DNA of 64,000 nt from Castor canadensis (GCF_047511655.1 NC_133389.1:127603973-127667972); one strand, 5' to 3'. Positions 11,846 to 24,360 are shown, counted from the first letter of the stretch. Translations and numbers: made by a program. The notes: a model not told the origin generated them from the letters alone.

Positions 11846-12515
11846 ACTGTCTCTTGCCTTTGCTTCCTATTTGTTCCACCTCCAACCTTCAGCTGGTGTG
11901 AATGATCTGAATTGACTAAACCCAGGTTCTTTGAGGGCAAATGCTATCATATGCCTTTGTAAAGCTTTATTGACAGATCTGGTTAAAGGCTTTGGGCTGG
12001 CTTTGGTTCTCTCTCCTGAGTTAATGCAGGCAGAAAAGTTTGAGCTTTGTGGCTTGAGAACACCATGCTAGGCCAGGGGCTGCTGCAGAGAATTAGGAAG
12101 TGCTGGGGAGGACAGTGTCTGCACACTCTTCTGCATCTTGTGGGACACAGGATTATATTTAATAGATATATCCAGAACTGAAAGGACTGGGCCCCTGAGA
12201 GCTGAATATTTTATTTATTTATATCATACCCATTTCAAAAAAAGTCTTGAGACAGTAAGAGTTGAACGCGATAAAATTTAAATCTTACTCTGGGATTGCA
12301 AAGTCAGTAAATATTTTCACTGTTCATCATTTCCTTTCCTTACTAAAAATGTGTTCTCATTCTAAACAATTCAAATATTCCATAAGAATAAAATGTAGAA
12401 AATGAAAGTTGTCTGCATTCCCATCCTCTAGAGATAATCTCTATGACTGGTAGGGATGTATTCTCCCTCATGTTTTTTTCCTATGAGTTTTTAAAATCAA
12501 TAAATATTTATGGAA

Positions 12516-12688
12516 GCCAGGCACTGGTGGCTTATGCCTGTAATCCCAGCTACTCAGGGGGCAGAGATCAGGAGAATCTCAGTTCAAGGCCAGTTGGGCA
12601 AATAGTTCATGAGACCCTATTTTGAAAAAACCCATCACAAAAAAGGGGTGTAGGTCCTGCAAAACCCCAGTCTGCAAAAAGTGAAAAA
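12516..12688 (+). repeat. Composite B1-ID SINE, tRNA half truncated
   Basis: gccaggcactggtggcttat, B1-like body, linker cccatcacaaaaaa, then a shortened tRNA-like end. Flanked by ttatggaa copies. Confidence 0.85.
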
Positions 12689-12769
12689 AATTATGGAAAG
12701 CCAGGTGAATGGGGTCATTCTATACATCTTCTACCATTGACCTTTCTTTTCCCAGTAAATAATGGATCA

Positions 12770-13290
12770 CAGTAGTTTTCTATTGCTATGGAACAAGTCA
12801 TACATTTAGCAGCCCAAAATAATATCCATTTACTATTCCAGGGCTCTGAAGAAGTCTGAACGTGGTATGACAGACTTCTCTGTCCAAGGGATTCCAGCCC
12901 AGGCTGAGTTTTCAACTAGAAGCACTATGGGAAATCCACTTCCAAACTTGTTCAGGTCACTGGCAGAATTAGGTTCCTTATGGTAGTAGGACTGAGGCCC
13001 CTGTTCCCCTGCTGACTGTCTCTGGGAGGCTGCTCTCAGCTCAGAAGCCACCACATCCGTTTGCTACGTGGTTTTTCTTTGTCTTCAAAGCCAGCAATGG
13101 AGAACCTTCTCATGTGATCTCTCTCATACTTCCAGCCTATTCCTAGGAAGAGACTTTGAAGACCTCAGCTGGTTTCACGAAGCCTAGTAAAGATAATCTC
13201 CCGATATTAAACCCATTTTTAATTCCATCTGCAAATCCATTCACAGAAGTCTGTAGATTAGGGCTTGACTGAACAACTGGGAGACACACC
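12770..13290 (+). repeat. Old placental interspersed repeat
   Basis: Recognisable block order: ttctattgctatggaacaag, cccatttactattccagg, ggcagaattaggttccttat, gacagtc-type CTGACTGTC, aagccagcaatgg, taatctcccgatattaa, ccatctgcaaatcc. Widespread in placental genomes; I do not name the family. Confidence 0.65.
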
Positions 13291-13774
13291 AGAAGTGGAA
13301 ATCTGAGGCTTCTACTGACCATAGAGATCAAAGTTCATCTTTCCTTTTCTCTGATACAAATCTACCTCATTTTAAAGAGCTACATAGTCTTTCATTGGAT
13401 GATGTACCATAATTCAACCAAGTCTTCTAGTAGTGATATTTATGTGACTTTCAGTTATTTGCCTTTTTTAAATGCACAATAAACATTCATGCTCTTAAGT
13501 GCTCTTTGTGTGTGCACTTCTGTATTTAGTATTGTTGTTTACAGAAATTAGTATCTCAGGTTAACAGAAGTAACTTCTACAAGCTAGGTGGAACTGTAAG
13601 ACTTGGAAAAGGGGTTGCACCTTTTGACAGATACTGACACATGGCTCCCCAAAATGTTCATGAGTACTTCCAATGACAGTGTCTAAGAACTTAAATAGAT
13701 GATTCTTACAAAGTCCATTCATTGCCTGTTTCATCAGGAGGCCATATGCAAACCACTTAAGTGCATCTAGCTAC

Positions 13775-13850
13775 CAGTCTAGGCTCTGATTTCCTATATG
13801 ACCTCAGCAGGTGGCTAAGCCTCAGTTTCTGTATCTCTAAAATGAGGTTC
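13775..13850 (-). repeat. MIR fragment
   Basis: Antisense MIR: atatgacctcagcaggtgg then cctcagtttctgtatctcta. Confidence 0.65.
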
Positions 13851-13855
13851 TAGTT

Positions 13856-13955
13856 TTATTTATTTATTTTTCTGGCATCACTGGAGTTTGACCTCAGGGT
13901 CTCATGTTTGCTAGGCAAGAAGCCTCTTACTGCTTGAGTCAGTCCACCAGCTAAA
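13856..13955 (-). repeat. ID-type SINE
   Basis: Antisense: T-rich head, ctggagtttgacctcagggt, gctaggcaag, cagtccaccagct. Confidence 0.75.
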
Positions 13956-13984
13956 ATAAGGATGATAATAATTGCACGCTTAGT

Positions 13985-14395
13985 ATTAATTCCCATTGCT
14001 GGATAACAAATTACCTTAAAAGGTAGTGATGTAGCACACACATTTATTATCTCAGTTTCTGCAGGTTAGAGATCTGGGTATAATTTGATTGGGTATTTTT
14101 GGCTCATAGTCTCCCACAAGGTATAATCAAGGTTCCAGCCAGGGATGCAGTTGTCTCGAGGTGTGACTGGACAGGGATCCACTTTTCAGTTCACTCACAT
14201 GGCTGTTGGCAGGATTCAGGTCTTCACTGGCTGTTGGCTGGAGGCATCAGCACCTTGCTCACAGCAAGGCAAGTGTATTCTCCCACTTGATCACTTGCCA
14301 GAGTGAGCAAGAGTGGGCACCCAAGATGGGTGCAACCTAATCTAGAAAGTAGCCTTCCATCACTGTGTCATATTCTACTTGTTAGAAAAAGTCAC
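13985..14395 (+). repeat. Old placental interspersed repeat
   Basis: ttcccattgctggataacaa, cacacatttattatctcag, tcacatggctgttggcagga and catattctacttgtta follow the order of a widespread mammalian repeat, related in type to 12770-13290. Family not named. Confidence 0.6.
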
Positions 14396-14397
14396 CA

Positions 14398-14492
14398 GGC
14401 TAGGCATGGTAGTACATGGCTGAAATTCCAGCAATTCAGGAGGCAGAGGCAGAAGAATAAGTTTGAGGCCAGCGTGGCTTACACAGCCCTGT

Positions 14493-14494
<2 letters not shown>
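14398..14494 (+). repeat. B1 SINE
   Basis: ccaggctaggcatggtagta ... ggaggcagaggcag ... gaggccagcgtgg. Confidence 0.85.

Positions 14495-14532
<38 letters not shown>
14495..14532 (+). repeat. (CA)n microsatellite from a B1 tail
   Basis: About 19 CA units where the A tail of the preceding B1 would be. Confidence 0.95.
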
Positions 14533-14537
<5 letters not shown>

Positions 14538-15029
14538 AGGAGGAGGCACTAAGTCGGGACTTAGGGTGAGGTGTTACACAGGGATATGAATGTCAGCAGG
14601 CTGCTATCGTGTGATTATCTTAGAGGCTGCTTGCTATGGTCCTCATGAAGGTGTTAAGTGACTTAAGTATGTAAAATAATAAACATGGTGACTTACTTTA
14701 GTAAGCACTCAAAGAAGTGTTTACTAACTTGCTAACTTACTAGTTTGCCAACTAATTTATTATTAGTTATTGTTGTTATCATTATCATCCATCACTCACC
14801 CACTTTCCCACTTGACTTAGTATCACATTAACAACCAAAGAATGGCATTTTCAAAAAGCGATTTGGATTGTATAGCAGGAAGTTTCTACAGGGAAGCAGA
14901 AGCCTTCCCAAAGGAGGCAATGTAGGGAATATATAAAGGAGTCATTTTCTCAACTAGCAAAAACCCTTGGTCCTTCCTATTATTGCTTATACTCTCTCTT
15001 CAACAAAATTAGAGATAAGGGCAAAATAG

Positions 15030-15172
15030 TTTCTGCTGGGTAGCAAGGGGGTGGGGGGAGAGAGGGAGGGGGCAGGGGGGTAACGGAGGGGGTGGGAGAA
15101 GGGGGAAGAAATGACCCAAACATTGTATGCACATATGAATAAAATAAAAATTAAAAAAATAAATAAAGGAAT
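15030..15172 (+). mobile_element. L1 3' end with G-rich tract
   Basis: Dense G runs (15048-15108), then gacccaaacattgtatgcac, atatgaataaaat and an A-rich tail. A 5'-truncated, probably young L1. Confidence 0.7.
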
Positions 15173-15761
15173 CATTTACAAAGATGTCTAGAAAAAGGAA
15201 ATGAGGATGGTGCCATGCTCCTGGTTAGAACAGCAGGGCCCTATGCCTAAAGTGGGTCAGTTAACCAGACAAAGGGAGAAGGGCTAGCTTTAGGAGGGGG
15301 CTGCTGGTAGGTGTGACCTTCAGCAGAAGAGTGATGCCAGTCACAGTGACCCTGCAGGGCAAGGGCTAGAGGAATAAGTTCCCTGACTTAATCCTTTCCT
15401 GCCAGTGTCACCCCTCATGTGCGCCCAGTTGGGAGCCAGAGGACAAGGAAGCCACGATGCTGTCCAGTAGGTCACACTCATCGGACTGCAGCAGAGTAGA
15501 GAACAGTGACTGTGCACTGCAGGGGTAAATGGAAAATGTCTGGTAGGGGAAGGCAAAGCTAACAGGACATTTCCTGGGAACGTGACACCACAGTCCCTTC
15601 ATATAAAGGGGGAACTAAAGGACAACAATTCTGAGTTTCCAGGATAGTGGTGGGGAGGGGAACACAATGCCAGAGGCATTTGGTTCGATCATTGGTTAGG
15701 GCACCCCTACAGGAGCTTACACTTGTGCCAATTGAGGAAGGTCCAAGAATTTAAATTCATA

Positions 15762-15857
15762 GCTGAGCTGGCTGGTATAGCTCACTGGTAAAGCACTGGA
15801 CTAGCACATATGAGGCCTTGAGTTTGATCTCTAGCACTGTAAAACAACAACAATAAA
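15762..15857 (+). repeat. ID-type SINE
   Basis: gctggctggtatagctcact, aagcactggactagcac, gagtttgatctctagcac and an (AAC)-rich tail. Confidence 0.8.
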
Positions 15858-17115
15858 AACTCACAGCTGGAAGACATGCCCAGAGGAGATGCCCCAGGAA
15901 GCCCAGGTAGCTGCAGGTTTTATTGTAACTGCAGAACGGATGTAACAACATGCACGGCGTTTGTTCAGCTCAAGTCTTCTGATTGCACAACCTGATGGCT
16001 GACTCAGGGTGACACCTTGCCTCATTAGTCAGGAACCCGTGCAGCTACCCTCATTGGCTGTCAGAGACACAAGATTTTCCAAACCTAATTCTCCTCCCGT
16101 AACAGAGATCCAAGAGCCACGTTTTGGTGAGAAGGAAGACAGTGCAACTGTAGAGCCAAGGGAGAAGTGGAGACTTAATACAATGACCAAGAAAAAGGTG
16201 AGCCCAACTCTCTAGTCACATGGGAGTCCTTGTGGAAAGCTCAGTGTTTTTAGACAGCTGTTTCTGTAAAAATGGAGGATACTGCAGAGGTCAGGATAAT
16301 TTGAATTTATTCAAATTATTTACTTATGCTTTCGATATTTATTTTTAAAATGCCTTGAGAAGATGCTATTAAGATATGAGTGATCTGGAGGCAACCCTTT
16401 AAAAGTTGTTGAAGACACTTGCTAAAGCATCCCCAGCATGTTTTGAAGAGTTAGGGATGGTAAGAGGTGGAGTGTGGAGAATGTCAGAGGACAAAAGAGA
16501 CAGCCAAGCAAGAAGGTCAACTAACACAGACTTAGATGAACTCATATTCAGGCCCATTACATAAATACTAGCAACGCCCCCCCCCCCCGCACTGTGGACA
16601 TTTAGGAGATAAAAGTTCCAAGGCATAAGTAGAGAAACATCTGATAAATGCTTAAAAAATAAAAAAATTAGAGATTTCCATATGAATATAAGCCCAGGAC
16701 TAGCTTTTGAGTCCAAAGACAGAATGTTCCTGTCCTGCTTCTTCCTTGGTTCCATTTCCTTTCCCCACTTTCAGGGCTCATTACCAGCTCTGGCAGCCCA
16801 GGGAAAGCAGAAGAAGGAACTTGCTCTGCATTCTTTTATGATATGGTCGGTCACATAGGGCCTGTGGAGAAACAGGAGGCACAGGGTATCTTTCCCCAGC
16901 CAGAAAGGTTTTTAAGATGCTAAAACATCATAATAACCAAAATGTTAAATATAAACAATACAGAGAGAGAAAGAAGTATGAACAGGAAGTTGTCCTTGGA
17001 AAGTGACTAAGAAGGAATAAAGTGTACACTTGGGCCTTGAGCAATCTCTAGAATCAAAATGAGGAAATACAAGAAATATTTGGCAGCCATCTAGTTCACT
17101 TTCCAGATGAAGAAA

Positions 17116-17705
17116 CTGAGGCCCATGGTGCAATGGTGGGTACCTGCTGTCCCAGGTACTAGGGACACTGAGGCAGGAGGATCACTAGAGTCTGCAAGTT
17201 TGAGGCCAGCCTGGACAACACAGCAAAAACTTGTCTCAAAAAAATAAAACTAAAAAATACAGGAAAGAAGGGCTGGATGTGACTGTGCACTTGTAATCTC
17301 AGCTACTTGGAGGCAGAGACTTGGAACATCACAGTTTGAGGTCAGTCCAGGCAGGGAGTTCAGGAGACCCAATCTCAACCAATAGCTGAGTGCAGCAGTA
17401 CATGCCTGTCATCCCAAGCTGCATAGGAGGCTAACATTAGGAAGATTCCAGTTCCAAGCCAGCCCAGGCAAAAAACATTGTGAGACTCCATCTCAACAGA
17501 AATAAACTGAGTGTGATGTTGCAGGCCTGTCATCATAGAGACAGTGGGAAGTGCTGACATCCAGGCTGGCCAGGGCAAAAGCCAGACCCTGTCTCCAAAA
17601 TAACCAGAGCAAAAAGGGCTAAAGGTGTAGCTCAAGTGGTAGAGTACCTGCATAGCAAGCGCCAAGACTCTGAGTTCAACCCTCAGTATCACCAAAAAAA
17701 AAAGT
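17116..17705 (+). repeat. Cluster of B1-like units ending in an ID unit
   Basis: One B1 (17116-17245), then three further B1-like monomers (about 17270-17385, 17386-17505 and 17508-17616), then a tRNA-like ID unit (17617-17703) and an A tail, all in the same orientation. Confidence 0.75.
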
Positions 17706-18631
17706 ATAAGACTAGAAAAGACATGAATTTAAAACCAAAAAAAAGTGAAAAAACAAACCAATATTTTTAAAAAAGTCCAAAGGGAGTGGAGCACCCATTG
17801 CAAACTGGCTAAAGCAAAAGGCTCATGCAAATGAAGCATCCAGAGACAAAGGTCAAATTGGGACTGGACCCCAGCTTCCTTGACATCCTCAGGCTCTCTC
17901 CAGCTCCCTGCTTCCGGCTCTCCTCCCTGCTTTTCTCTGAATGGGCTCCACTGTCAGGCTGCTCCTCTCCTGTTATCCTATCAGAAATCTCAACAGAAAG
18001 ACTATGTGTCCATTCCAGGACCCATTCGTATGGCAGGATGAATGGAATATGCTGATTAGCCAGGACTGGTCATGTGCCCACTGCTGTTGTGGGTGTGTCT
18101 GTTCCACTCAAGACACATGCACTGAGATGGAGGCAGAAGGAATCCTAAAGGAAACAAGAGATGCTGTTTTCCCAAGAAAGGTACTCGCACTGCCCTTCAA
18201 TGTGTACATGAGCGCTCCCTGTCACAAGTAGAGGACAGAGATTTACTGCAGCCTGTGCAGGTGCTCCTCTCCCAGACAGCATCCTCCTGTGGCAGAGCCA
18301 TGGCAAGGCAGTGAGGCTGCTATCGTGGAATGGCTCAGGCAATGTACTCAAACCCTGATCTCCAAAGTGAGGTGTGTGCTCCCCGGGGTTGTGCTCTAAA
18401 TGATGCTTTGTGGTAAAGGAAGAAAACACAGTGATTTCTAGGGATCATTTCTTCTTAAACATAAAGCATAACAAAAGTCTAATGGTTAACAGATTGACAC
18501 AGATGCTGTCACCAAGCCCGGGGCAGGCAAGCCCACAATATGGAGGGGCCGATGTTGGTGTCAATGTTCCTTGATTCTTTGTTCTTCCTCTGCTTATTCT
18601 CACATATGGCTGTGCACATGATCTGTGGTTT

Positions 18632-18736
18632 TCTTTAATGGGGTCTCTCTATGTAGTCCAAGCTGGCTTCAAACTCAGCATCCTTAGCCTCTCCAGTGCT
18701 GAGATTACAAGCATGTAGCATCATGCCAAGCTGTGC
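18632..18736 (-). repeat. B1 SINE
   Basis: Antisense: ggggtctctctatgtagtcc ... cctctccagtgctgagatta. Confidence 0.85.
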
Positions 18737-19281
18737 CTGTGATCTTTACATGCTGTCTTGAATGTGTTTTTTAAAAAAATATATCTTCAAGCATATCCAT
18801 AAAATGGCCTGTATGAAGATGCTTACTGCAGTATTGTTTATGTGGCTCCCTTCCCAGAGAGACTGGAGAGGTAAAGAGCAGCAGATGCCCATAGGACTGT
18901 GGTGTGATAGAAGTGATGGATCCAACATTCACAAAGCAACTTGGGTGGGTCTTCAAACCCAAGGCTTAGTGGAAAAACTAAAGAAACTAAGAAACTAAAT
19001 GTGATATGTAATCTAATAATAAAATAGAAATACTTACATACAAAACAATAATACCCATTCTGTAAGAACACATAAGAACAAAATCATGTACATTAAACCA
19101 CTAGAATGGTTACCTATGATGGAAGAGGGATAAGTCAACCAGTACAGGCCACTACACATACAGATATAAAAGATGCTTACAGAGAACCATGATGATAATG
19201 TATCATGACCCAGGACAGTGATAAACTCAGCTCTCTGAAATTACAAAATTAAATATATATTACAGTATTAATATCAAAATA

Positions 19282-19400
19282 TGTGTGTGTGTGTGGCATC
19301 ACAGGCCTGTAGTTTAAACACTTAGGAGGCTGAGGCAGGAGGATCAGGAATTTGAGACCAACCTGGGGTATATAGTGAGAACTTATTTCAAAACAAAACA

Positions 19401-19435
<35 letters not shown>
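19282..19435 (+). repeat. B1 SINE between (TG)n and (CA)n runs
   Basis: Short TG run, B1 body (cttaggaggctgaggcagga), then about 17 CA units in the tail (19402-19435). Confidence 0.88.
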
Positions 19436-19438
<3 letters not shown>

Positions 19439-19883
19439 TAATAAATTTAACAAATAGTAGAATCTACGAGGTGAGAACAATCATGAAAATCTGTAATATG
19501 CAAACGTTTGTTTACTGTGTGTGTTAAAATACTAACAAATGTTAGTAAACCTAAAAATTTTGTGAATTGATAATATATTCACTCTTCTTTTTCAAGAAGG
19601 CAGGTGTTCTAAATTTGCTCTCTTCTGTGGTGATAAACAGCTCACCAGTGTGCTACCTGTTTAGTAGTTTAGAAATAGCAAGTTCCCTCAGGTGACCTTT
19701 TAATGTACAGTGACATTTCAACAATGGGAGAGAAACGGCTTTTGAAAATACATTTCAACTATAGAGAGGGTATTTTTTAAAACGGGTGTTTAAAAATGCT
19801 TTCATCATCCTTTGGTCTTGGTTTGAAACACAAATTTACTCTTAAAAAACCCTTGTATCTGTATACTTAAAAAATGCAGACGA

Positions 19884-19985
19884 GCTGGTGGAGTAGCTCA
19901 AGTGGTAGAGCACCTGCCTAACAAATGTGAGGCCCTACGTTCAAACCCCAGTACTACAAAAACAAAACAACAACAACAGCAAAAC
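19884..19985 (+). repeat. ID-type SINE
   Basis: gctggtggagtagctcaagt, gcacctgcctaacaaatg, gttcaaaccccagtac and an (ACA)-rich tail. Confidence 0.88.
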
Positions 19986-20077
19986 ACTCAGAAGAACTTT
20001 TGATCTGTTTAAGGATCTTCCATAGTATTTTGGAAGGAGGAGGCATGTCTGAACCTTTTGTTAAAAATATAAAATGC

Positions 20078-20290
20078 AAGCTGGGAGCCCGTGGCTCATG
20101 CTGTAATCCTAGCTATCTGGGAGGCTGACAACAGGATGTTCACAGTTTGAGGCCAGCCCAGGCAAATAGTTCATCTCCAAAATAACCACAGCAAAATGGA
20201 TTCTAGGTGTGGCTCAAGTTATAGAGCACCTGCTTTACAAATGTAAGGCCCTGAGTTCAAACCCTAGTCCCACCGAAATAAATAAATTAT
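20078..20290 (+). repeat. Composite B1-ID SINE
   Basis: gctgggagcccgtggctcat, B1-like body, linker ataaccacagcaaaa, then gtggctcaagttatagagca and gttcaaaccctagt. Confidence 0.9.
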
Positions 20291-20309
20291 ATATATGTAT
20301 ATTTAGTGC

Positions 20310-20410
20310 AGGCTGGGGATGTGGGGATGCAGCTCAGTAGCAGAGTCCTTCCTTGCCTAACATGTTCAAGGCCTTGGGTTAAATCCCCAGCACCACCTGC
20401 CTAAAAAATA
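20310..20410 (+). repeat. ID-type SINE
   Basis: ggctggggatgtggggatgc, agctcagtagcagag and ttaaatccccagcacc. Confidence 0.8.
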
Positions 20411-20450
20411 GCTATATGTATATGCATATGTATGTGTATATACATATATC
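20411..20450. repeat. Imperfect (TATG)n repeat
   Basis: tatgtatatgcatatgtatg-type alternating tract. Confidence 0.8.
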
Positions 20451-20880
20451 TAATGCCTCCAGTTGTAGTAAAATTTTAAGAACAAATGAGTGACTTTAGC
20501 GAAGAGAAAATTTCATCAGTCAAATTTCAACTAGGACCTTTGGATCCCAGTGGCTGGAAATGAACACTCATAGCCACTTGATCCCGAGGCCTCCCTTCCT
20601 CCATCTGCAGCTCAGATCCTTCCACTGTGCCAGCCACATAGCTCACAGTTCATAGTAAACTTAGAACTGGACCTTCGAGTCCCTTTGCAACAGAGGGTTA
20701 AAGGGCTAAACTGAAGGAGCCTTTTTTCTCAGATTTTTCTTTTTTAACTCAAGGTTTTAAAAAATAATGAAGCAGTTAAAAAGATCAGTGGTTCCCAGTG
20801 GATTAGGTGGGGTAAGGGGGTGGAACACAGGGTATTTTTAGGACAGGAGAACTATTCTGTATGATAGTATAATGGTGTGT

Positions 20881-21262
20881 GATACTGTTGTGATTTGAAT
20901 ATGAAATGACCCCACAGGCTCACATGTTGACGGGTTGGTACCCAGCTGAGAGTGCTATTTTGGGAAGTGCTGGAAACTTTAGTGACTGGGGTGTAGCTGG
21001 AGGAAGTAGGTCACTGGGGCATGTCCTTGTCCCCCACCCCTTCCTCTCTCTGTTTCTGCTTCCTGTCTGCCATGAGGTGAGCGGCTTTTCCTCATGGACC
21101 TGCCACCATGATACTCTGCCTCGCCACAGGCCCAAAGCAAAGGAGCCAGCTGACCATGGACTGAAACCATGAGACATAATAAATAAAGCTTTCCTCTTTT
21201 TAAACTACTTCTTTCAGGAATCTGTCACAGTGATGAAAGGTCTGACTAATACAGACACCATC
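20881..21262 (+). repeat. LTR-like old repeat, same family as 5029-5372
   Basis: Shares ctgcttcctgtctgccatga, the tagctggaggaagtaggtca block and tctgtcacagtgatgaaagg with the copy at 5029; the polyadenylation-like aataaataaagc is near its end. Non-coding. Confidence 0.55.
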
Positions 21263-21650
21263 ATAGTAAATGCATGTCATTACACACTTGTCAAAATCCA
21301 GAGAACACACAACACAGAGTAAACCTAATGTAAACTAAGAGCATTAGCTAACAATAACGTATCAACATTGGCTCATTAATTGTAACAAATGTACACACTA
21401 ATATGAGCTGCTACTGACCGGGAAACTCCAAGAAGGATAATGAATGAGGCTGAGGTGTAAGGGAACTCTGTATTTTCTATTTGCTTTTTCTGTAAACCTA
21501 AAACTGCCTCCAAAAATAGTCTGTTTTTGAGAGACAGAGTATATTCAATCATAGTTCTCTTAGGAAGAGTATTTTCATTTCATTGTTCTTACACGAAAGC
21601 AAACATTTTTATACCACTTATAAGCAAAACACTTTAAAAAACATTGTTTG

Positions 21651-21870
21651 CAGGACTCCAGTGGCTCACGCCTGTAATCCTAGCTACTTAGAGGCAGAGA
21701 TCAGGAGGATCACAGTTTGAAGCCAGCCTGGGCAAATGGTTTGCAAGACCCTATCTCAAAAAAAAACCATCACAAAAAGGATTGGTGGAGTGGCTCAAGG
21801 GGTAAAAACGCCTGCCTAGCAAGCATGAGGCCCTGAGCCTGAGTTCAAACTCCAGACCCAAAAAAAATTG
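21651..21870 (+). repeat. Composite B1-ID SINE
   Basis: ccagtggctcacgcctgtaa, linker aaccatcacaaaaagg, then gtggagtggctcaagggg and cctgcctagcaagcatgagg. Confidence 0.92.
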
Positions 21871-21889
21871 TTTATCTTTAATTTGTTTT

Positions 21890-22096
21890 TGTTTTTTCTT
21901 TTGGTGATACTGGGGATTGAACTCAGGGCTTTGTGCTTGCTCTACCACTTACACTGTGCCCCAGTCCCTTTGTCTTTAATTTGTTTTTTCAGGTAAGGTC
22001 TCATGCTTTTTGTCTGGGCAGGCCTCAAACAGAGATCCTCCTACCTCTGCCTCCTGAGTAGCTGGGATTACAGGTGAGTACCATTACACTTGGCCT
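21890..22096 (-). repeat. Composite B1-ID SINE, inverted
   Basis: Antisense: ctggggattgaactcagggc, tgctctaccactt, then the B1 part ending gcctcctgagtagctgggat. Confidence 0.9.
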
Positions 22097-23591
22097 TAAT
22101 CTGTTTTAATTTGCATTTCCATGTACATTTAACAATGTATGAAATGGAATCTTACAGTGATGCATGGTTATAATTTATAAATGAATCAGTATCATTCCAT
22201 GGAGATATGTCCTTTAAAAAGTTTTATTGATATTATGCACATTCAAAATGTGCAGTGCTCTCTGGACTAATGTTTTCCTATCAAGAAAGATTTCATATGA
22301 CTCAGTGATTCCCCAAGGGAGTGGCAGTGATGTGTTCTCTGGAAGGTGGCACTAGAGGTTGGCTTCCTGGGGGCTTCAGCAGCACCAGTCAGGCAGGAGT
22401 ACAGCAGATCAGCAGTCACAATTGGGGGATGAGGAACGTGATCCCTGTGGAGAGCATTAAAAAAATGGGACATTTCATGATCTGATGAAGTGCAGACAGG
22501 CCAGGGAAGCAGGTGTGGAGTGCGGACCACCCAGGTCCTCTTGCTGGTATGAGTGAATGAGGCAAGGAAGAGTGGGGAAGCACCCAAAAAAAAAAAAAGC
22601 ATCTAAAATGGGTAGATTTCATCAGCAGGGTCAGTTCCAGCAAGCACAGTGGGACCTGTCCATACCTGCAGTCCCTAGCTTTGCGTTAAGGACCAGGAGT
22701 GATGAGACCCCCAGAGCTGGGCTGGAGAGAAAGGAAGCAGCTCCTGCCTTCTCTCTCATCACAGAATGGAACTGGGAAATGAAATGGTGACTTCCTGCCC
22801 TAGGGAGAGAAGGCTCTTCAAGGCACCCACCAATGAGTTGAAACCCCAGATGAGCATCTCCCAGGCCCATGGAACCCCAGGTTCCTCTCAGATGCTGTCC
22901 TGTCAGGCATGGCAGTGGTTTCACATGTCCTTCAGCAGGAAGTCCTTCCTTCACAGAACACCAACACAAGAGCAGCAGACAGACATAGGCAGCACTGTCC
23001 TAGGGAGGGCACTGAGGGCTGCAGTGCATGGCGCCTGTGTCCCACTGGTCCTGCCAGTGTGGACCTGAGACATGGCTTGAGAAACACATCCAGCCCCCTC
23101 AATGTGGCAGTCAGAGTCTTCCCTGACATCACCCCTCTTTCTCCTTTCCACCATCCTGTCCTGGGCCACCCCCAGCTTTCCATTTTATGACCCAAATTTT
23201 AGAATGGCTCTCGCATACATGAAGTTTTCTTCTCACAGTCCCTTCTGTTCAGGCTGCCTTTTCCACTGGCTGCCTCTGACCCAGTCCTTAGAATTCACTT
23301 GTGACATCACCTCAGATAAGTCCTCTGGGCTCCCCCAGTGCCCTTGATGTGCCTATCTCTGAAAAGTACCTCTCTCTACTGAAATTTGATCTAGATCTGT
23401 TATCACTTACCCAATAACTCCCCAGGTGCAAGCATCTGTGATCTCTGAATCATCGGTTTCCGTTCCAGAATCTGTCATAATTGATTCTATTGTTTAGATG
23501 CTGCCAGGCATCTGCTTAGTATAGAAAGGATTTGTTCTGAAGCATATTTGAGAAATGAGGGAAAGAGTGGCAAGTCATGAAGAAGAAGGGT

Positions 23592-23690
23592 GGTGTCCTG
23601 GGGAGGCTGAGGCAGGAGGTTCACAAGTTTGAGGCCAGTCTAGGCTGCATAGTGAGAACCTGTCTGGAGGAGGAGGAGGAAGAGGAGGAG
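23592..23690 (+). repeat. B1 SINE 3' part with (GGA)n tail
   Basis: ggggaggctgaggcaggagg, tgaggccagtctaggctgca, then a GGA/GAA repeat in place of the A tail. Confidence 0.85.
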
Positions 23691-24237
23691 TTGTTGGGAG
23701 CCTAATACCAGAGAGGAGTTGGGGAACAGAGAGAAGCTGAGAAGTAAGGGGCTGGGGACAAGAAAACAACTGGCTTCATGGATTTTGGCACAGTGTCACT
23801 AAGAGTTCAAGTCAGGTCTTGGACTTGGACTTGGCACTACAGTTACGAACCACAGCAGTGATCAGGATTAGGGAATAGCATTCCAGTTGCAGTACAGGAA
23901 CCTTCTAGAAGTCATGTTGCAGGACTCCAGGGCTGAAATAGCATAAAGGACTTTGGAGAGAGAAACAACTGTGCTAGGCAAGTAAGTCCCTGGAGATGAT
24001 GACAGATTGGTTAAGAACTCTTTAGATCTGAGAGACCAGCTTGGGACACCATCTCTCTTACTGGATTCTTTTGCTCATGGTTAGAGAGGGGGAAAGGTTT
24101 GTTTGCTGAGAACCAGATGGACCCAAGCTTTGCTTTACATTGTCGTTCAATTGCTCCACCTTGGTATTCCCCACATATGAGATGAGCTAGCATTGCCTCG
24201 ACTTCCCCAATTCACAGACATGTGGCAAGAACAAATG

Positions 24238-24360
24238 GAACCAGCTCTGCCACCTGCTCAAGGATGACCTTGAGCAAGTTCTTTAAAGTCTCTGAGCCTC
24301 AGTTTCCTTGTGTGTAAAATGGACACAATGATTATCTCCTACCTCATTTAATCAATGAGA
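24238..24360 (-). repeat. MIR element, interrupted by a short L1 tail
   Basis: Antisense MIR: ccagctctgccacctgctca, gagcctcagtttccttgtgt, aaaatgg. Interrupted at 24361. Confidence 0.75.
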
